This document shows positions 53,077 to 62,558 of a stretch of DNA of 64,000 nt, piece after piece. This stretch comes from Fulvia fulva (Eukaryota > Ascomycota > Dothideomycetes > Mycosphaerellales > Mycosphaerellaceae): contig NC_063017.1 in the NCBI RefSeq assembly GCF_020509005.1, forward strand, positions 4,836,001 to 4,900,000, given 5' to 3'. Made by a program: the position numbers and the translations under genes. Within the stretch, counting starts at the first letter, position 1; each line of letters starts with the position of its first letter. Under the pieces are notes generated by a model. The model worked only from the letters and a program-made list of their open reading frames with translations, had not been told where the DNA came from and did no database searches.

Positions 53077-55913
53077 GTGGAAGCCAAAAGCAAGTACACC
53101 TCCTCAGAGTGGTTGCTTGACTCTTGTGCTTCATCCCATATGACTGACCAGGATTCACTTTTCAGGACCCTGAAACCTCTTCAGAAGAGGAAGTGGATCA
53201 AGGTTGGGGGTGGCTACCTACATGCCACACATGAGGGGAGTGCAGTGATGGGTGGTCCTTCTGGGAAGCAGATTGTCTTGAAGAATGTTTTGTTTGTTCC
53301 TGGCCTTGGAGTTAGCCTTGTCTCTTGGAATCAGTTCAGCCAACAGTTTGCTGTCCAACCGCCCAGTTTCACCCTCAAATCCCTTCCTGGAAAACCTGTT
53401 GTCCAGACAAAGCTGAGAGGGGGTGTTCCATTCATTCAAAGTGTTTCAGAGCAGCTTGAAGCTATGCCTCAAGCATATGCCTCTCTATAGGAGCATGACT
53501 TGGATCTGTCCAAGTTAGGTACACATTTTGAGTGTGAATTGGAACAGGCTATGACTGCCACTGAGTCCCAGGACCAGTGGGAGCTATAGCATAGAAGATG
53601 TGCACACCTTAGCAAGGGACTGCTAAGAAACCTGCATAGAGTCACTGACAAGAAAGATCCCATTCCTGTTCCTTCTGAACACCAGAACTGCAAGGTCTGC
53701 TCCCTTGCAGACATGAGGAAGTTCAAAGGACCTGCCACAGAGAGGAAAGGAGAGAGGCTGGCCCTCATCTCTATTGACATCTGTGGGCCTTTTCAAGGTG
53801 CAGTCTCAAGACTTGGCTTCAAGTACTGGCTTGAGATTGTAGACAACTTCTTGAGGAAGAAGTGGGTAGTCCCTTTGAAGGCTAGGAGTGATGCTCCTAC
53901 AGCTCTAAAGGAATGGAAGGTTCAGGTAGAGAACAGCTCAAGGTGTTTTCTATCTGCAATCCGTAGTGATGGTGCAAGGGAAATTCTTTCCTTGCTAAAA
54001 CAGTGTTTGTGCAACTTCCCCAACCTCCAAAAGACATTAGAGAGTACCAGAAGATTGGAGTAGAGGGGACTCCAAGAAAAGAAAAGGAAGAGGAACTTGT
54101 TCAGGAGGATCAACCTCAACAGCCACCTCAGCTTGCAGGCAACAAGAGGTCAAGGGGGGATGAAGATGATGGCTCTGCTGAGCATGAAGCCAAGCATCAT
54201 AGGGCATTGATTGCTCAGATGTTTCATCTTGATCCAACTATGAGCTGGGTTGAGGAAATCCTGAATGATGTGGAGGGATATGCATTTGCTGCTGTTAGGC
54301 AGGCCATAGCCTACCGGCAGGAAGTGCCAATCCCAAAGTCCTATAAGGAGGCAGTGGGAGACCCCAATTGGGGACATATGTGGAAAGAGGCAATCCAGAA
54401 AGAACTTATTGCCTTAGGAAGCAACAACACCTTGGATCCAGTTGTACTACCAAGGGGTGCAAACCTGGTTACATCTAAGTGGGTTTTTGATGTGAAAAGA
54501 ATGATCAGTGGAGCCATTGAAGAGTTCAAGGCAAGACTGGTTGTAAGAGGGTTTTCACAGAAATATGGTGTTGACTTTGAAAAGACCTTTGCACCTACTG
54601 TTAGGCATGATACCCTTAGGGTCTTCATGGCTGTAGTATGTGAGAGAGATCTTGAGATGCACCAGGTGGATGTGAACAATGCTTTCACCGAAAGCAGCCT
54701 TCTTGAAGACATCTACATGATCCCACCCCCAGGTGTCGAAATTCCACCAAATATGGTCTTCAAGGTCCTTAGAAGCCTGTATGGACTGAAGCAAGCAGCT
54801 AGAGATTAGAACAAGCTCTGTGTTGCCAAGCTAGAACAGATTGGATCCACCTAGTCCCAGGTGGATCCATGCCTACTCATCCACAGAGGAAGAGACATCA
54901 TGGTCCTCACCTATGTGGATGACATCCCCATTGCAGCTCCAAAGCTGTCAGATGTTCAGTGGTTCAAGGCTGAATTTAGAAGAGTGTTCAAGATCAAAGA
55001 TCTTGGGGAACCTGAGAAGATCCTTGGAATGAGGATTACCAGAAACAGGTCCCAAGGTACTGTAAAGCTTGATCAAGGACACTACATCCAAACTAACCTT
55101 GCCAAGATGGGCATCTCTCCAGAGAAGGCCACACCCACACTCTCACCTATGGACAGCTATGAGGATCTGAGACCTTCAGCTACTATGGATGAGAGGTGCA
55201 ACAAACAGGAGTACCAGAGTTGCAATGGTACCTGGATGTGGCCAATGACAATGACAAGGCCAGACCTTGCTTTCCCCCTTGGAAGAATCAGCTCATATGT
55301 TGCTGACCCTTCAAAGCAACATCTTAGAGCCTTGAAGAAACTCTCCAGATATCTGAGATCATACCCAGACCTGGGCTTGATGTACAGAAGAGGAGGAGGT
55401 ATTCTCCAGGGATACTCAGATTCTGATTATGCCATAGACAAGGCAGACAGAGTCTCAATCCTTGGACATGTGTGGTTCCTTTGTGGATCACCTGTGTCCT
55501 GGATGAGTAGGAAGCAGAAGTCTGTTGCCACATCAACAATGGAGGCTGAGTTCATGGCCATGAATGCAGCAGCTAAGTAGTCACAGTTTCTTGCTGCAGT
55601 CCTTAGAGAGATGAGGTGTCCTGACCTGGTTGGAGAGTGTTCATTCCAACCTAGGATGAAGGCAAGCAGTACTGTTGATGAGCTGAGACCCGTGAAGCTT
55701 ATGGGTGACAACCAAGCAGCTTTGACCTTTGTCAAAAATGCCCATGTCCATGACAGGTCAAAGCATATTGATGTGGCATACTACTATGTCAGGAATCTCT
55801 AGTGGCAAAAGAAGATTGCAGTAGATTACTGCCACACAAAGGACATAGTTGCTGATGGGCTGACTAAGCCCCTCAATGGCCAGCAGTTTAAAAACTTTGT
55901 GAGGCGGCTCTAG
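53077..55913 (+). pseudogene. Copia pol remnant: protease, truncated integrase, RT, RNase H
   Basis: Frame 1 (53077 to about 54000) has the protease site LLDSCASSHMTDQ, the pre-integrase HRRCAHLSKGLLRNLH...CKVC zinc motif and the start of integrase (ISIDICGPFQG, IRSDGAREIL). The rest of the integrase core and its C-terminal domain are missing, and coding resumes in frame 3 at about 54003 with an acidic linker and RT (TSKWVFDVKR, LEMHQVDVNNAF, LYGLKQAARD, catalytic LTYVDDIP) and RNase H (GYSDSDYA, ATSTMEAEFMAM, LMGDNQAAL). Internal stops are TAG at 53488, 53587, 54807, 54852, 55578 and 55800; the frame ends with TAG at 55911. Several replace conserved Trp, for example EL-stop-HRR and RD-stop-NKL. 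Confidence 0.9.
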
Positions 55914-55947
55914 CTTGTATAAGGGATTGTTTGAGACCTTCTGACCT

Positions 55948-55956
55948 GAGTGGGAG
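55948..55956 (+). other. Polypurine-tract-like run before 3' LTR
   Basis: GAGTGGGAG immediately precedes the 3' LTR, the expected place for plus-strand priming. Confidence 0.5.
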
Positions 55957-56174
55957 TGTTGAGAATATGCAGGTCATAGGGTCAACATTGAGTGCTTAGG
56001 GGGGTTAGTAATCAGGGCTTGCTAGTCAAGTCCTGAGTACAGCTGTCCCTCCTGAAACACCTACACCAACACCGGCGATACTGTATGTAGATACACGCTA
56101 TCCCATTGGGTCCTTCTTCGTCTTTGGTGTGATCCGCCGTCTTCCACTGCTGCGCAACTCGTACCTGTTTAACA
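55957..56174 (+). repeat. Copia 3' LTR
   Basis: 218 bp identical by eye to 51443-51660; followed by the target duplication GCTTC. Confidence 0.95.
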
Positions 56175-56179
56175 GCTTC

Positions 56180-56229
56180 GTAGAACAATAACTATCTCGT
56201 TCGGACCCTATAGTACGCGCGCCCTTATA
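56180..56229 (+). repeat. 184-bp LTR-like unit, copy C, 3' part
   Basis: Continues copy C after the copia insertion and ends CGCGCCCTTATA as in copy A. Confidence 0.8.
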
Positions 56230-57251
56230 TAGGTATATATATATATATAGAGTAGTTATATATTACGCGCTCGGTAGGAATCGTTTAAACTCGAGGTATT
56301 CGAGGTAAACGCGCCGTAAATAGTAGTCGTATCGTTATAAAAAGTATATTAGTAGATTCGTCGTAGTAAGGCGAGTAGAACGAGCTATATATGGTATATA
56401 GAGTAAGCGTAGCGGGTACGCGTAAGGTCGAGATATCTAGAATTCGTCGACTCGAAGCCGCTCTCGAGTTTGGTAACCCTAGTCGAAATTCGTCCCAACC
56501 CTTATGTCTCTTCGAATATGCCAGGGTTTATGCAGCCACTGTGTATTGTTTGAAGGTAGTTTCCTGGTCGGCGAAGCCAAAAGCCGAGAATCCGAGTGCG
56601 CTGAAGAAGTCATGAACGAGAGATCTCAATGTCTGCAACAGGCTTGTACGGTCCTTGGCCTGCAATGCTTCTCGTATGTCACAGCGTGGCACGGTTTGGC
56701 AGAGTTGGGATCCCAATCTTTGCACACAGCCGCAATGTATTGTAAAGACGGATCCTGTGCCTGAGAACATAGTCTGTAGGGGCCGAGCTTCGAACACATT
56801 CTGCTTTTGGGAAGTCTCAAGCATCGTACTCTCCTACAAGCATCTGAGACGTGGTTTGTCGGCTGCCCCAATGCACAGATATAGCGTACGATCCATGGGC
56901 CAATCCAGTCTGCGAGCAACAGCATACGTGCGACCATCGGGCGTGGTTGGAGGATGTGCTGAATGTGTTCCTGCCGCGCAGAACACAGGCAAGAGGGATG
57001 CGAACCCTGTGCCCACCTGCAAACTTATCGACATCGACACCAGAACCTGGATAACCCTTCATCCAGCGATCGTGTCAATCGTCTTCTTGAAGGGGCAGTC
57101 ACCAAAGATCTTGTCATCATGCCTCAGTCATACCCATCGTTAAGTCATCGCTATGTCCTCGCTAATGCTTTGCAGTCGTGTTGCACCGTACGCCTCGCTC
57201 ACCCATCGACGCATGTCCGTCCCATCGTTCCTTGTCGACTTGTATCTCGGA
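56230..57251. other. Right edge of RIP-like island, then unassigned sequence
   Basis: TA-rich sequence persists to about 56480. From 56500 to 57140 normal composition returns with overlapping frames on both strands (for example minus 56528-56824, plus 56655-57143); none has a convincing start, splice pattern or family. Confidence 0.45.
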
Positions 57252-57815
57252 TCATAGCCCCAAGCTCCTTCTGACGTCTGCCTTGACTCTTGCCTCGTAT
57301 TCCTTCCTCCGCTCTCTCCACTGTCGTGCCGCATCCACATTCGCTGGACTCTCGTCGTTCGGCTCAGCAATCATGCTCATGACACTGATCAAGATCTTCT
57401 CGACGCTCTGAATTGGACTCCATCGTTCGCTGGCCTGCTCGTAGTGGTTGGGATCGTCACCGGGAGGATGTAAGATGGATATGCACACTGTGCCATTTGG
57501 GTATACTGCAGAACGTCATGATCAGTACACCGCACTTACCGTTTGCTGGCCGGATGTGTGCATAATCCTACCGTTGGGGTGCCAGATGTCGCATGTGAAC
57601 TTCATGACAGGCGGCATGAGAGGATAATCACGCGGGAACTTTAGTTCTGCTGGAAATATGCCACCTTCGAAAGGTGTGCCCTCTGGTCCTTGAATCAGCG
57701 CCTCCCACACGAAGAGGTCATCTTCATTGACTGGTCCTGCGGTGATGCCTTCTGGTGGGTCGGTGCTGAGTGACTTGTACTCTGAGAAGAGTCGCTTTGC
57801 CGCGACGGAGTTCAT
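57252..57815 (-). CDS. ubc7: Ubiquitin-conjugating enzyme E2, Ubc7/UBE2G2 type
   Basis: Exons 57815-57572 and 57505-57252 (66-nt intron, GTAGGA donor, CTGCAG acceptor) give 498 nt, 165 aa, exactly the length of yeast Ubc7. [19 protein letters not shown], the [18 protein letters not shown] block formed across the intron with catalytic Cys89, and the acidic-loop insertion [14 protein letters not shown] that separates Ubc7-class E2s from others are all visible. Ubc7 works with ER membrane E3 ligases (Hrd1, Doa10) and Cue1 in ER-associated degradation. Assignment to Ubc7 and not Ubc15/UBE2G1 rests on length and loop. Confidence 0.93.
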
Positions 57816-58086
57816 GGTAGTCTTTTGTGCTTTGTAAAGTCACCGGTAGAGCAATGTGTCGATGTTTCGATGTCAAGTGTTGGTGTGATGCGGCAACAAC
57901 AATGAACATGACATGACAGCAAGAGCGCTCGTCACGAGTGCTTGGCGGGGCGGCTTCGGCTTGTGATCCGCAATTGCCGACGCTAGTCCGAAGTGAAAGT
58001 CAGCTTCCCACCGCCGCAAACTCTGCAGACTTATTCTAAGGCTACATAAGTTAGTAAGATTATTCCTCTGCATCAGTCACCTGATC

Positions 58087-58285
58087 GGCTCAGTGGTTAG
58101 TTTCACTCCATGTCCAAGACATTTGATTCCGCCGTCTAACATCTTCCTAGGTCTAGGGGTATGATGTGAGTATCCACCACTGCCTCCACCTTCTGAGCAC
58201 ATTCTAACTGTCTTCTAGTCTTGCTTTGGGTAACACGAACTTCCACACCTGCAAGAGGTCTCGCGTTCGAATCGCGGCTGAGCCC
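58087..58285 (+). tRNA. tRNA-Pro(UGG) with two spliceosomal-type introns and one canonical tRNA intron
   Basis: Joining 58087-58095, 58151-58165, 58219-58230 and 58250-58285 gives a 72-nt tRNA. It has a perfect 7-bp acceptor stem (GGCTCAG with CTGAGCC), D-arm GTCTAGGGGTATGAT, anticodon stem CTTGC/GCAAG, loop TTTGGGT (anticodon TGG at 58227-58229), variable AGGTC, T-arm TCGCGTTCGAATCGCGG and discriminator C. Intron 1 (58096-58150, between nt 9 and 10) runs GTTAGT...CTAAC...CCTAG. Intron 2 (58166-58218, between 25 and 26) runs GTGAGT...CTAAC...TCTAG. In both, the branch A lies 11 nt before the 3' end. Intron 3 (19 nt after position 37) is the normal place for nuclear tRNA introns. The first insert splits the A box, although its last bases nearly rebuild it; the B box is intact. 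Confidence 0.82.
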
Positions 58286-58289
58286 TCTC

Positions 58290-58293
58290 TTTT
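58290..58293 (+). terminator. RNA polymerase III terminator of the tRNA gene
   Basis: TTTT four bases after the discriminator base, the usual short spacing, supporting Pol III transcription of the whole interrupted gene. Confidence 0.6.
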
Positions 58294-58548
58294 GCCGTTC
58301 CACGCCGAACGGTTAGCTTTCAACACCGATAGACGTATGTGACAGAAGATAGGATACCCTCCATATCATATGCCACGACACGATAGTCACTTGTCTGCTT
58401 GTGAGGAGTTCTCTACCGTCTTTTTGCTTCCGGAGGTACTCAGACCACAGAGCCATCATCGACTGGTCAAGGCGCACTGAATTCTCTCCGAACAATTTGA
58501 GCTTTGAAGCCACCAGTAACCTTGAGGTTGTAACATCAATCAGCAGCA

Positions 58549-59904
58549 ATGTCGCCAGCGCCAGCACTCCACGAATCGGAACTCATTTTCTCGTCAGCAG
58601 CATCAGCACTCAAGGATGCCCTGGGTGAACTCAAACGCTCCAACCTCTCGATCAAGAATCGCTTGAAATCCATCAAGCAGGACTCCGACTTCGTGAGCAA
58701 AGTCGCCAGCGCATACGGCCTACCCCTGGTCGCCAACGAGCGATGCGGAAGTTGGTACATTCGTCCTGATCTGAAGGCTGGAAGTGCCTATTTCAAGAGT
58801 ACAGATGGTCACTTTGGCCAGTGGGGCTTCAGTCTCCGGAGGCTCAATCTTCAGGTACTCGATGTCGTTCATGACCATGGAGGCTGCATCATCGTCGACT
58901 CTACACGACGTGGCAAAAGTATGCCTGACGCTCTGTCAAAGACGATACCGATCTGGAGCACGATATTGAACCGACTGCTCTTTCCAGACGATGCTTCTTC
59001 ACACAAGCTGAGGACTCCTTTAGATGTTCTGTCAGAGTCAGAGCATGCGCAGATCGAGGGTCGCCTGAAGACATGTGAGCAAGACGTGGGGACTTTGGGT
59101 CTCAATCTTGATGAGCTTCGGGAAAAGCTGCACAGCAAGCCACTCCAAGTGACATGGCAAAGACCTGACGATGCTCTGCCTACACGCTCGACACAACGAC
59201 AGGACAACCTGATTGTCTTGTGTACAGCCTCCAATCAAACCAGCAACGAGACCTCAGCCACTTCAGACTATGTACAGGGAGCCGCGGACGACCCTGAAAG
59301 CTGGTCTCATGGACTCGATGCTGCAATGTTTTGGAAGCATAGTGATAAATTGCTCTCCGCCACAGAGGACGAACTACCCATTGTCATTGCAGCTTTGGTC
59401 GAAGATGCTCGCTCGAACAAGATACGGCGAGCGTCAACTTTGGTCAAACCTACTACTAGCATCTACACCAGCAACAATGATGAAGCGGAAGCTGCCTTTG
59501 CAGAATACGACGTTATCATCTCCTGCGTAACAAAGACTAGTGATGTCCTGTCGGAAAAGCTCAAAGGCCGGTATGTACCACTGATCTGCTCGACCGGGAA
59601 GGTTGGCAGCCGGCAACTGCGCTTTCAGCTACCAAAGCTATCAGCTGTTAATCACAATTTGGAGCCGACCAGCAAGATACTGGTGACCTGCGATACTGGC
59701 AAAGATCTCGCTATAGGCACAGCATTAGCATTGTTATGCACGTCCTTCACGGAGGGAGGCGCGTTACGGCAGCTACCTGATATTGACACATCGATCAACA
59801 AGACTGTGATCAAACAGAGACTGAGCTGGATTATGGTGTCTATGCCGGATGCTTCGCCCAGCAGAGCGACCCTCCAGAGCGTCAACGCATTTCTGATGGG
59901 ATGA
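58549..59904 (+). CDS. rit1: Initiator tRNA-Met ribosyl-phosphate (Ar(p)64) transferase, Rit1
   Basis: Single exon, 451 aa. The N-terminal region LKRSNLSIKNRLKSIKQD, the ANERCGSWYIRP and FKSTDGHFGQWGFSLRRLN blocks, CIIVDSTRRGKSMPDALS with PIWSTILNR, and the C-terminal ILVTCDTGKDLAIGTALALL are the conserved parts of Rit1. Yeast Rit1 adds 2'-O-ribosyl phosphate to A64 of initiator tRNA-Met, which keeps it out of elongation. Length is close to the yeast protein (513 aa) but somewhat shorter. The ATG at 58549 is the first in frame before the conserved start. It lies 256 bp downstream of the unusual tRNA gene on the same strand. Confidence 0.93.
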   Translation: MSPAPALHESELIFSSAASALKDALGELKRSNLSIKNRLKSIKQDSDFVSKVASAYGLPLVANERCGSWYIRPDLKAGSAYFKSTDGHFGQWGFSLRRLNLQVLDVVHDHGGCIIVDSTRRGKSMPDALSKTIPIWSTILNRLLFPDDASSHKLRTPLDVLSESEHAQIEGRLKTCEQDVGTLGLNLDELREKLHSKPLQVTWQRPDDALPTRSTQRQDNLIVLCTASNQTSNETSATSDYVQGAADDPESWSHGLDAAMFWKHSDKLLSATEDELPIVIAALVEDARSNKIRRASTLVKPTTSIYTSNNDEAEAAFAEYDVIISCVTKTSDVLSEKLKGRYVPLICSTGKVGSRQLRFQLPKLSAVNHNLEPTSKILVTCDTGKDLAIGTALALLCTSFTEGGALRQLPDIDTSINKTVIKQRLSWIMVSMPDASPSRATLQSVNAFLMG

Positions 59905-60948
59905 GAGATGGCCACGATTTCGGAAGTCGGGGGTACTGGACAGAGCCTGACAATCGAAGTGCGACCAATTCTCAGATCATTGATCTGCTCATGAGCATGG
60001 CTTTGGAATACGGGCAGAGGAGTATACGACTGTGATGGATGCGTTGCAGAGTGACGATGGCACTGCCCTGCCCATGATGTGGACAATACTGTGAGAGTCT
60101 TCGGAGGAGGCAATGCAATGTGGACTGGAGGCATCAGATGGTGTGACACGGAGGTGGTCGCAAATGACGGCGCGGATCCAGGGTGAGGGGAGCTGGGAAG
60201 AGGATGGCATGTGATTCGAACGGTTTGAGATGTGAGTGCAGCACCAAAGGCAAGTGATGAAGTGAGGTCGCCGGATCTCGGCTGGGCATATGCGAAACGC
60301 GTGTCTGTGCTTTGACAAGGATGTTGCGTTTGTCACTTCCTTTCTCGTTCGCTGAGCCTGACCTCACCTTCCGTTGACACAGCACTGCACCTTCAAACCG
60401 CCGCGCGATCCCTTCAGAACCGCCATGGACAGCGGTCACAACGGCAGCGACCACGATGGCAGCGACCGCGACGCTGACAGTGAAAGCGAGTGGGGCGTTA
60501 GTTCATACCCCGAGCTTCTTTCAAACAATGCTCCATCCTCCGTCAAGCTATTGTCATTACCTTTGAGGGCATCTAAAAAAGAATATAAATGAGGTGCGAT
60601 TGCTACTTCCCTCACTTATCGTAACTACCTAACTAACATGTTGTCAGACGCCGAACTGCAAGAACGGGCTGTTGCCTGCTGTCGAGGGATGTTGATTTTC
60701 TTCATCGGCTCCCCTGAGCCTTTTCTTCTTTCGCTCACCAAAATTCAGTATGTCTTGAAAGGGCATTCTCGATTTCATTGATACACTTCTTCAGCTCGCT
60801 CTCAAGATCTACAAGGCCGTCCCAGCTAATGAGAGAGCCGCAGTAATAACATCACTCGCTTCACTTATGAGATCACTTATTATCTGGACTGCGATTATCC
60901 TCATGACGACAATCGTTTGCACGGCTCTGATTCTTATCTGCAACGAAA
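59905..60948. other. Spacer with a small frame repeating part of the next gene
   Basis: A 55-codon plus frame at 60425-60592 (starting MDSGHNGSDHDGSD) contains DSESEWGVSS, a motif and nucleotide stretch repeated in the F-box-like gene near 61035-61065. It may be a separate small gene, a lost first exon or a duplication scar. No other feature was recognised. Confidence 0.35.
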
Positions 60949-61634
60949 ATGCATTCGTTACACTCATCAACCTCTTCACACGCGACTCGACCACGCCCTT
61001 ACCAACTCGCTGCGTATGAGCCCAATACTCACGACACCGACAGCGAGAGCGAGTGGGGCGTCAGTTCAGAATTTGAGCCTGAATGGGACGACGATGTCTT
61101 TGTCGACGATGCCACCCCAGAACCAAAGACCGACACCAAGCCACCAGATATCCCCTTGATCCAACATCAGGTGGCACTGCTTCGAGCACGACTCGAAGAA
61201 GTGTCGCCCGACCACCCTCACGCCCTCTCTCTCAAAGCAGCGATCCAGGCCAAAGACAGACAACTTCGCGGTATGTGCCACACGTTGACAGTGGAGCGAA
61301 CACTAACATCGCCACAGATGCTGGCGTTTCCAAGACAACCGCGGCTCGTGTCTTTGCTATACCCGAACTGCTAGAGAAGATCCTGCTTGAGCTCGACCTG
61401 CATACTAGCGAAGGTCTGGGCTTTACCAACGCCGCAAATGCCATACAGCTCTGCCGCCTCGAGAAGGTCAATCGCGACTTTCGCGAGACCATCACAGGCT
61501 CGAAGAGATTGCTCGGATCGAGAGAGCCTTTGCAAGTGGACAAAGCTTTACTTCGAAGACGAAGGGAAAGAAAGCAGAGACACGAAGTTTCAATCGAATG
61601 CTCCCGCAAGGAGTCTTCGAGAAAGGTTTTCTGA
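60949..61634 (+). CDS. F-box-like protein
   Basis: Exons 60949-61270 and 61318-61634 (47-nt intron, GTATGT donor, CACTAAC branch, ACAG acceptor), 639 nt, 212 aa. The first exon encodes an acidic region (DTDSESEWGVSS, EPEWDDDVFVDD) and a short helix. Exon 2 holds RVFAIPELLEKILLELD and LCRLEKVNRDFRETITGSKRL, which fit the F-box pattern of fungal F-box proteins whose C-terminal part is variable. Such proteins recruit substrates to SCF ubiquitin ligases through Skp1. The C-terminus after the box is unusually basic and short, so a further exon in another frame (about 61540-61690, LYFEDEGKESRDTKF) may be used instead. Confidence 0.6.
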
Positions 61635-61799
61635 GTGGTATAGCAGAATCACAACAAAAGCCCAGTATGTACAACCAAAATGCAAATGCAAGAAACACCG
61701 CGCTCAATGCCCATCCTCTATGATTTTGCAAGCCCGCAAAGCACCGCCGCCATCATGTCTCCTCATGTCCCATCAATTCATCACCCTCAGTCAAAGCGC

Positions 61800-62558
61800 T
61801 TACTGCGAAGCCTTAACAAACTCCGGATCACAAACAATCTTGCTCACACTAGTCTTCGCCGGGCGCAAAAACTTCCACGGTCCATTCCCACCATCGGCAA
61901 AAGTAGTATCAACATTCTCACCGCGCTGCGCAGTAACCTTGTGATCCTTCTCGTCCAAAACCTTGCAGTGCAGCGCCTGGTTCTTGACATCCTTGCCCAG
62001 CGTAAGTTCGAACGAGGTGAAAGGGCCGTTGGAACCTTGTGGATGCTGGACCTCGCGGACTTCGCCGGCTTGGAGGAACTCGGTCGTGGAGATGAGGTGG
62101 CCGTTGCTCAGGGTGACGAGGATGGAGTTGTCTTTCTCGGATGGTGGAGGGGGTGCGACGCTTTTGACGAAGTTGGGGTCGCAGGTGATTTTGCTGATTT
62201 GAGAAGCGCCGTCGCGGAAAGTCCAGGTTCCTGCGTCGCCGTCGGCGATGGTGGTGTCGACGTTTGCGCCGCGCACGATGACGATGGGGTTGTGGTGGGT
62301 GTCGAGGATTTGGCAGCGGAGGGTCTGGTTCTTGATGTCGTCGCCGAGGGTGAGGGTTACTTTGTCGAAGGGGCCGGAGGTGCCGATTGGGGGTTTGGAT
62401 TGTGGGAGCTGGGCTTCTTCGAATGCGGTTTGGGTGGCGAGGCTGCTGGCTGCGAGGGTGACGCGGATGGAGGTGTCTTGGACGGCGGTGTTGAGTTGGG
62501 GGAGGGCGAGGGCGCTGGTGGCGGCGAGCGCGGAGAGGAGGATGGTTGGGTATTGCAT
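61800..62558 (-). CDS. Secreted protein with two tandem ~105-aa repeats
   Basis: Start at ATG 62558 chosen for the signal peptide MQYPTILLSALAATSALALP; the frame is open further upstream but without coding character. 252 aa. Two homologous modules follow each other: the first contains GPFDKVTLTLGDDIKNQTLRC, RGANVDTTIADG and KITCDPNFVK; the second GPFTSFELTLGKDVKNQALHC, RGENVDTTFADG and KIVCDPEFVK. Each has two cysteines, probably one disulfide per module. No named domain is recognised; beta-rich secreted protein of unknown function. The reverse strand stays open over most of it, which is a compositional shadow. Confidence 0.85.
   Translation of the reverse strand: MQYPTILLSALAATSALALPQLNTAVQDTSIRVTLAASSLATQTAFEEAQLPQSKPPIGTSGPFDKVTLTLGDDIKNQTLRCQILDTHHNPIVIVRGANVDTTIADGDAGTWTFRDGASQISKITCDPNFVKSVAPPPPSEKDNSILVTLSNGHLISTTEFLQAGEVREVQHPQGSNGPFTSFELTLGKDVKNQALHCKVLDEKDHKVTAQRGENVDTTFADGGNGPWKFLRPAKTSVSKIVCDPEFVKASQ

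Larger units (their letters stand above)
51443..56174 (+). mobile_element. Ty1/copia LTR retrotransposon, complete ends, defective coding region
   Basis: 4,732 bp with 218-bp LTRs that are identical by eye (TGTTGAGAATATG...CTGTTTAACA), flanked by the 5-bp target duplication GCTTC at 51438-51442 and 56175-56179. It is inserted in LTR-like unit C of the RIP island. Order gag, protease, integrase, RT, RNase H is that of copia. Identical LTRs mean recent insertion, yet coding frames carry seven internal TAG codons, a gag frameshift and a deletion of the C-terminal half of integrase. It was therefore probably mobilised in trans by an intact relative, or became mutated after insertion without touching the LTRs. 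Confidence 0.95.

Noticed and set aside
52680..55802. Nuclear genetic-code change reading TAG as Trp or Gln
   Set aside because: Several intact host genes in the window end at TAG (for example 14829-14827, 29890-29888 and 38091-38089), so TAG works as a stop here. Mutation or tolerated nonsense is simpler.
56528..56824. Minus-strand Cys-containing frame as a CFEM-like secreted protein
   Set aside because: Cysteine spacing does not fit the eight-Cys CFEM pattern, no signal peptide, and overlapping frames on the other strand are equally open.
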